Origin: Flavobacterium sp. SUN046
GTDB lineage: Bacteria > Bacteroidota > Bacteroidia > Flavobacteriales > Flavobacteriaceae
Reading direction: 5' to 3'
DNA: 18,610 nt
Assembly: GCF_028867965.1 (NCBI RefSeq)
Contig: NZ_JAPQNT010000020.1
Span: 1 to 18,610 of the forward strand
Part shown: positions 15,192 through 18,610 of the stretch, one piece after another
Numbering within the stretch: position 1 is the first letter of the stretch
How the letters are laid out: each line of letters begins with the position of its first letter
Position numbers and translations under genes: made by a program
The notes under the pieces: generated by a model
Database searches by the model: none
The model's input: only the letters and a program-made list of their open reading frames with translations
What the model was told of the DNA's origin: nothing

Positions 15192-15199
15192 TAGTTTTG
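15192..15199 (+). promoter_or_regulatory. possible -7 element for the YkgJ-like gene
   Basis: TAGTTTTG fits TAnnTTTG, with a TTTG 15 bases upstream (15173-15176), a shorter spacer than usual. It lies downstream of the ATG at 15182, so if it is used the protein must start at 15218. Confidence 0.35.
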
Positions 15200-15217
15200 T
15201 ATTTGAAAATATTTAAA

Positions 15218-15715
15218 ATGCTCAAACCACAATTAAACGAACTCGGAAAACTTGCCAAAGATAAGCATATCGAAAACAAAAAGTATTTCGATAAGCTGAA
15301 AAAGAAAACTCCTAAGAATTTAGATTATGTAATGCAAGATTTACACGATGCCGAATTCAAAAAAACCAATTGTTTAGATTGTGCGAATTGCTGTAAAACT
15401 ACTGGACCATTATTTACTTTGGCAGATATTGAGCGAATTTCAAAGCATTTCAAGCAAAAACCACAACAATTTATTGAGCAATATTTACGGATTGATGAAG
15501 ATAAAGATTATGTGTTGCAAACTGTTCCATGTACTTTTTTAGAATCAGATAATAAATGCTTTATTTACGATGTACGTCCAAAAGCATGTCGTGAATTTCC
15601 GCATACAGATAGAAAAAAGTTCCAACAAATTGCTGATTTAACGTTGAAGAATGTTGCGGTTTGTCCTGCTGCTTATAATATTGTTGAGGAAATGAAGAAA
15701 AAAATTGTTTTGTAA
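15218..15715 (+). CDS. YkgJ-family cysteine-cluster protein
   Basis: The 165-residue cytoplasmic protein belongs to the YkgJ/CxxCxxCC family, small proteins thought to bind zinc or an iron-sulfur cluster. The hallmark is CLDCANCC at residues 52-59 (Cys 52, 55, 58, 59). It is completed by Cys105 (VPCTFL), Cys114 (NKCFIY), Cys124 (RPKACREFP) and Cys149 (VAVCP). The block IYDVRPKACREFPH is the most conserved part of the family. I choose the ATG at 15218 (MLKPQLNELGKLA). An in-frame ATG at 15182 would add 12 hydrophobic residues, and a -7-like element at 15192-15199 lies after it. The biochemical role of the family is not established. It converges with the DUF1343 gene across a long hairpin. Confidence 0.88.
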   Translation: MLKPQLNELGKLAKDKHIENKKYFDKLKKKTPKNLDYVMQDLHDAEFKKTNCLDCANCCKTTGPLFTLADIERISKHFKQKPQQFIEQYLRIDEDKDYVLQTVPCTFLESDNKCFIYDVRPKACREFPHTDRKKFQQIADLTLKNVAVCPAAYNIVEEMKKKIVL

Positions 15716-15775
15716 AACACAGATTTCACAGATTAGCACAGAAATAAATTCGTGTAATTTGTGAAATCTGTGTTT
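15715..15775. repeat. long hairpin repeat between convergent genes
   Basis: Two 21-base arms (15715-15735 and 15755-15775) built on CACAGATTTCACAGATTA are inverted with a single G/T mismatch, around a 19-base spacer. It starts at the stop codon of the YkgJ-like gene and may stop transcription from both sides. A related GTGTAATTTGTG string recurs at 18566-18577. I recall similar CACAGATT repeats in other Flavobacterium genomes. Confidence 0.7.
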
Positions 15776-15804
15776 AATTTTTAATGTAAAATGTCTTTTC
15801 TCTT

Positions 15805-17061
15805 CTAGTAAATCAAATACTTCTTCCGCATAACTTTAAACTCCTCCAAGCCTTTCTCCCAAGATTTTCGAATGTCACTTTCAGAAACTCCAGCTTCAAT
15901 TTGTTGCCGCAATTTTTTAGTTCCAGCCAATTTAGTAAAGAAATCATTAAAAAATTTCGATTTATCCGAAGTCGAATTATAGGCTTTTATCAACCATTTC
16001 AACTCCAATTTGTCAATTTTCGGAATAGTCGTTAAATCTTCGCCAAAACACAATTGGTCTTTATAAACAGGTTCTTTCGCTCCAAAATTTGGAATAGGAG
16101 TAAAGCTAAAATCACTTTTAGGTAAAAATGGTGAGCCATAAATTTGAAATTGTTTTTCTGTTCCACGACCAACACTTACATTTGTTCCTTCAAATAAACA
16201 CAAACTCGGATACAAATTCACAGCTTGGTCATTCGGTAAATTCGGCGATGGTTTTACGGGTAAACTATAACTCATTTCTCGTTTGTAATTCAAACAATGA
16301 ATCACTTTTAAATCGCATTGAATTCCGTTTTTCAACCATTTTTCTCCATTAATCATTCGAGCATATTCTCCAATTGTCATTCCATGAAGCAACGGAATTG
16401 GGTGCATTCCAACAAAACTAGTGTTTTCTTTTTCAAGAATCGGTCCATCTACAATGCTTCCATTCGGATTTGGACGATCAAAAACAAGTAGTTGAATATT
16501 GTTTTCAGCACAAGCTTCCATAATGTAATGTAAGGAAGAGATATAAGTATAAAACCTAGCGCCAACATCTTGCAAATCAAAAATCATTACATCAATTCCA
16601 GCTAATTGCTCTGATTTTGGTTTTTTATTGTTTCCATAAAGTGAGATTATTGGCAAACCAGTTTTAGTGTCTTTTCCATCAACAACATGTTCACCGGCGT
16701 CAGCTGTTCCACGAAATCCATGTTCTGGCGCGAAAATTTTCTGAACATTTATTTTCTGCTCTAATAAATAATCTACTAAATTAACAAGACTAACACTCGT
16801 TCCGCTTCCGTAAGTTTTATTTGTTACAACAGGTTTATATATGTTTAATATTCCAGTTTGATTTGTCACTATTCCAACTTTTTTGTCTTTTAATAAAGAC
16901 AAATAGGCTTGTTTATTTTCTGCACCAGTTATTATATTTGAAAATGAGGTAATAGTATTAACTTGTTTTGATTCCTCATTTCCTATTTTCTTTTGATTAA
17001 TTTGACTTTTACAAGAAGTAACCATCAAAAACAACAATCCAATAATAATTATATTTTTCAT
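15805..17061 (-). CDS. DUF1343 / NamZ-like exo-beta-N-acetylmuramidase family lipoprotein
   Basis: The 418-residue protein starts with a lipoprotein signal (MKNIIIIGLLFLMVTSC, lipobox Cys17) and then matches the DUF1343 family over almost its whole length. Characterised members (NamZ of Bacillus subtilis and Tannerella forsythia, glycoside hydrolase family 171) remove terminal N-acetylmuramic acid from peptidoglycan fragments. Signature blocks seen: VGIVTNQTG (62-70), FAPEHGFRG (110-118), GLPIISLYG (135-143), FDLQDVGARFYTYI (161-174), FDRPNPNG (194-201), PSPNLPN (271-277) and LFEGTNVSVGRGT (289-301). The conserved acidic residues in PEHG and FEGTN are candidate catalytic ones. A periplasmic, membrane-anchored role in wall turnover or recycling is likely. 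It is transcribed divergently from the FtsX-like gene. Confidence 0.88.
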   Translation of the reverse strand: MKNIIIIGLLFLMVTSCKSQINQKKIGNEESKQVNTITSFSNIITGAENKQAYLSLLKDKKVGIVTNQTGILNIYKPVVTNKTYGSGTSVSLVNLVDYLLEQKINVQKIFAPEHGFRGTADAGEHVVDGKDTKTGLPIISLYGNNKKPKSEQLAGIDVMIFDLQDVGARFYTYISSLHYIMEACAENNIQLLVFDRPNPNGSIVDGPILEKENTSFVGMHPIPLLHGMTIGEYARMINGEKWLKNGIQCDLKVIHCLNYKREMSYSLPVKPSPNLPNDQAVNLYPSLCLFEGTNVSVGRGTEKQFQIYGSPFLPKSDFSFTPIPNFGAKEPVYKDQLCFGEDLTTIPKIDKLELKWLIKAYNSTSDKSKFFNDFFTKLAGTKKLRQQIEAGVSESDIRKSWEKGLEEFKVMRKKYLIY

Positions 17062-17082
17062 AAATTTTCAAAATTAACTTTC

Positions 17083-17106
17083 TGTCTTTGCGCCTTTGTG
17101 GCAAAA
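17083..17106 (+). repeat. 24-bp dispersed repeat upstream of the FtsX-like gene
   Basis: Second copy of the sequence at 3572-3595, sharing GCGCCTT-GTGGCAAAA. Here it overlaps the promoter candidate at 17087-17119 and provides its -33 TTTG, which suggests that this repeat can carry promoter function. Confidence 0.55.
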
Positions 17107-17119
17107 AAAAATATCTTTG
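17087..17119 (+). promoter_or_regulatory. promoter of the FtsX-like permease gene
   Basis: TTTG (17087-17090), 21 bases, then TATCTTTG (17112-17119) fits the Bacteroidota consensus. It ends 21 bases before the TTG start codon. Confidence 0.65.
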
Positions 17120-17140
17120 CTTTAATTATAAATATAAAAT

Positions 17141-18376
17141 TTGAAACTAGAATATTTCATAGCCAAACGCCTAATTACTGCTAAAGACCATAAAAGTAGT
17201 ATATCTGCACCAATTATAAAAATTGCAATTACCGCAATAGCTTTGGGTATGATAATGATGATAGTTTCAATTGCAACCGGAATTGGATTACAACAAAAAA
17301 TACGCCAAAAAGTTTCGGCTTTCAACGGACACATAATAATCTCCAACTTCAACGGAAATCAATCCGATGTTAGCACCGAACCAATTTCAATTCATCAAAA
17401 ATTCTATCCAAAATTTAAAAATATTCAAGGAATAAGTCATGTTCAAGCCGTTGCCACCAAAGCTGGAATGATTAGAACAGAAACAGCTTTCGAAGGAATC
17501 ATATATAAAGGAGTAGGAACCGATTACAATTGGGATAATATAAAGGAGTATTTAATTTCGGGCAGGATCCCAAATCTTAAATCAAATCTTAACAACGAAA
17601 TAGTAATTTCTGAGTTCCTAGCCAATCGACTAAATCTAAATCTAGGAAACAGTTTCAATACCTTTTTCATGAAAGAAGACGGAAACGGTTTGCCAAACAG
17701 CCGAAGATTCAAAATAGTAGGTATTTATAATTCAGGATTACAAGAATTCGACTCAGCATATATAATAGGTGATATCCGTCACATACAAAAAATTAACAAA
17801 TGGAATCCAGATCAAGTAGGCTCATTCGAAGTTTTCGTAGATGATTTCACCAAAATAAAAGAAAAAGGAGAAGAAGTCTATGCTGAAACATCTTCAATAC
17901 TAAACACCCAAACCATTGTAGAAAAATTCAATTACATATTCGATTGGCTAAAATTATTCGACACCAACATCTTAATTATACTAATAGTTATGATTGTAGT
18001 TTCCACAATTAACATGGTTGTAGCACTATTAGTCCTAATTTTAGAACGAACCCAAATGATAGGAATTCTAAAATCAATGGGCGCCAACAACTGGACCGTC
18101 CGAAAAATATTTCTATACAACGCATCTTATTTAATAGCAAGAGGACTCTTTTGGGGCAACCTAATCGGAATCGGAATGTTATTAATTCAAAAACAATTCG
18201 GAATGATCAAGTTAAATCCTGAAAGTTACTACGTAAATGTAGCACCAGTCGACATTAATTTATTCTATATTTTACTCCTAAATATAGGAACAGTTTTAAT
18301 TTGTCTACTCGTTTTATTAATTCCGTCCTACATAATAACAAAAATATCACCTGCCAAAACAATACGTTTCGATTAA
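17141..18376 (+). CDS. FtsX/LolC-family ABC transporter permease, TTG start
   Basis: The 411-residue inner-membrane protein has the MacB/LolC topology. One N-terminal helix (about 23-48) is followed by a large periplasmic domain (about 50-270) of the MacB_PCD type. Three C-terminal helices (about 276-300, 325-350, 372-398) form the FtsX domain. The cytoplasmic coupling region ILERTQMIGILKSMGA (300-315) and the tail ISPAKTIRFD are typical. Such permeases pair with a separate ATPase to drive lipoprotein release, export or envelope signalling; no ATPase gene is adjacent here, so the partner is elsewhere. The start is TTG at 17141. An in-frame TAA at 17135-17137 excludes any upstream start, and the first internal Met (residue 37) is already inside the first helix. 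It is probably a lipoprotein-localisation (LolC/E-like) permease, but the exact substrate is unproved. Confidence 0.9.
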   Translation: MKLEYFIAKRLITAKDHKSSISAPIIKIAITAIALGMIMMIVSIATGIGLQQKIRQKVSAFNGHIIISNFNGNQSDVSTEPISIHQKFYPKFKNIQGISHVQAVATKAGMIRTETAFEGIIYKGVGTDYNWDNIKEYLISGRIPNLKSNLNNEIVISEFLANRLNLNLGNSFNTFFMKEDGNGLPNSRRFKIVGIYNSGLQEFDSAYIIGDIRHIQKINKWNPDQVGSFEVFVDDFTKIKEKGEEVYAETSSILNTQTIVEKFNYIFDWLKLFDTNILIILIVMIVVSTINMVVALLVLILERTQMIGILKSMGANNWTVRKIFLYNASYLIARGLFWGNLIGIGMLLIQKQFGMIKLNPESYYVNVAPVDINLFYILLLNIGTVLICLLVLLIPSYIITKISPAKTIRFD

Positions 18377-18382
18377 TTCATG

Positions 18383-18474
18383 AGCGAACGGCTCGGGCAT
18401 TTCAATAAACCCTTTACCCGCTTTCCTTCCAAAACTTCGCAAAGAGCGAAGGTTTTTCCTTCCAATCGGGGCTA
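18383..18474. repeat. 92-bp dispersed intergenic repeat, copy 2
   Basis: The same length as copy 1 (3331-3422), it begins 6 bases after the permease stop codon. The central hairpin is CTTCGC (18435-18440) with GCGAAG (18446-18451). Compared with copy 1 one stem pair changes from C-G to T-A on both sides, so pairing is kept. A further GGCTC (18390-18394) and GAGCC (18477-18481) can pair around the whole element in this copy only. Confidence 0.75.
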
Positions 18475-18586
18475 TAGAGCCAACTAATTACATAAACTCA
18501 AAGTTATTATTATGTATATTGGTTAAAACCCAAATCAACTCCTTCAAGTTAATTTGCGAAGATTTGTGTAATTTGTGGTAAACATA

Positions 18587-18610
18587 ATGAATCTTGAATA
18601 TCTTAATGGT
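18587..18610 (+). CDS. possible start of a downstream gene, cut by the window edge
   Basis: An ATG at 18587 opens an uninterrupted frame (MNLEYLNG) to the window end. It follows an AT-rich gap with a GATTTGTGTAATTTGTGG repeat-like string (18561-18578). Eight codons cannot identify a gene. Confidence 0.25.

Noticed and set aside
15182..15217. Earlier start of the YkgJ-like protein
   Set aside because: It adds 12 hydrophobic residues not expected in the family, and it is upstream of a -7-like element at 15192-15199.
17069..17076. TAATTTTG on the minus strand as promoter of the DUF1343 gene
   Set aside because: It fits TAnnTTTG but lies only 8 bases from the start codon with no TTG at the right distance.

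Overview
The window looks like chromosome of a Flavobacterium-type member of the Bacteroidota. The DNA is AT-rich. Promoters fit the Bacteroidota TTG / TAnnTTTG pattern, leaders are A-rich without clear Shine-Dalgarno sites, one giant surface protein ends in a type IX secretion (T9SS) sorting domain, and short dispersed intergenic repeats lie between genes. Most genes are housekeeping or cell-envelope genes. I see no transposase, integrase, phage gene, CRISPR array or recognisable defence island.

Layout, left half. The window opens in the C-terminus of an OmpA-like protein (+), followed by a perfectly palindromic terminator. A J-domain + KTSC-domain gene and an initiator tRNA-Met gene follow, both on the minus strand. 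Era and Der, two ribosome-assembly GTPases, follow on the plus strand, each with a TACCTTTG -7 element. After a 92-bp dispersed repeat come queE (queuosine precursor synthesis) closely coupled to a small secreted TonB-C-domain protein, then a DUF2059 protein behind a sigma-54-like promoter, and a class V PLP aminotransferase.

Layout, middle. A 1551-residue T9SS-secreted, Ig-like and repeat-rich surface protein is on the minus strand, with a possible 63-residue ORF just upstream. Divergent from it is a two-component pair: a TPR-like membrane sensor kinase of the NarL/HisKA_3 type and a LuxR-type response regulator. The intergenic region holds two neighbouring palindromes with shared TAAGG/CCTTA arms, placed between the two divergent promoter candidates. 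This is the best candidate in the window for an uncharacterised regulatory circuit: a two-component system that may control the adhesin and itself.

Layout, right half. A SAM-dependent methyltransferase (-), a YkgJ-type cysteine-cluster protein (+), a DUF1343/NamZ-like lipoprotein probably acting on peptidoglycan (-), and an FtsX/LolC-type ABC permease (+) that starts at TTG. The second copy of the 92-bp repeat follows the permease. The two copies have the same length, both lie at or within 6 bp of the stop codon of a plus-strand gene, and carry a hairpin with a compensatory base change. This is the most interesting non-coding signal.

All functions are read from protein motifs and family knowledge; no searches were run. 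Promoter and operator calls are pattern matches.
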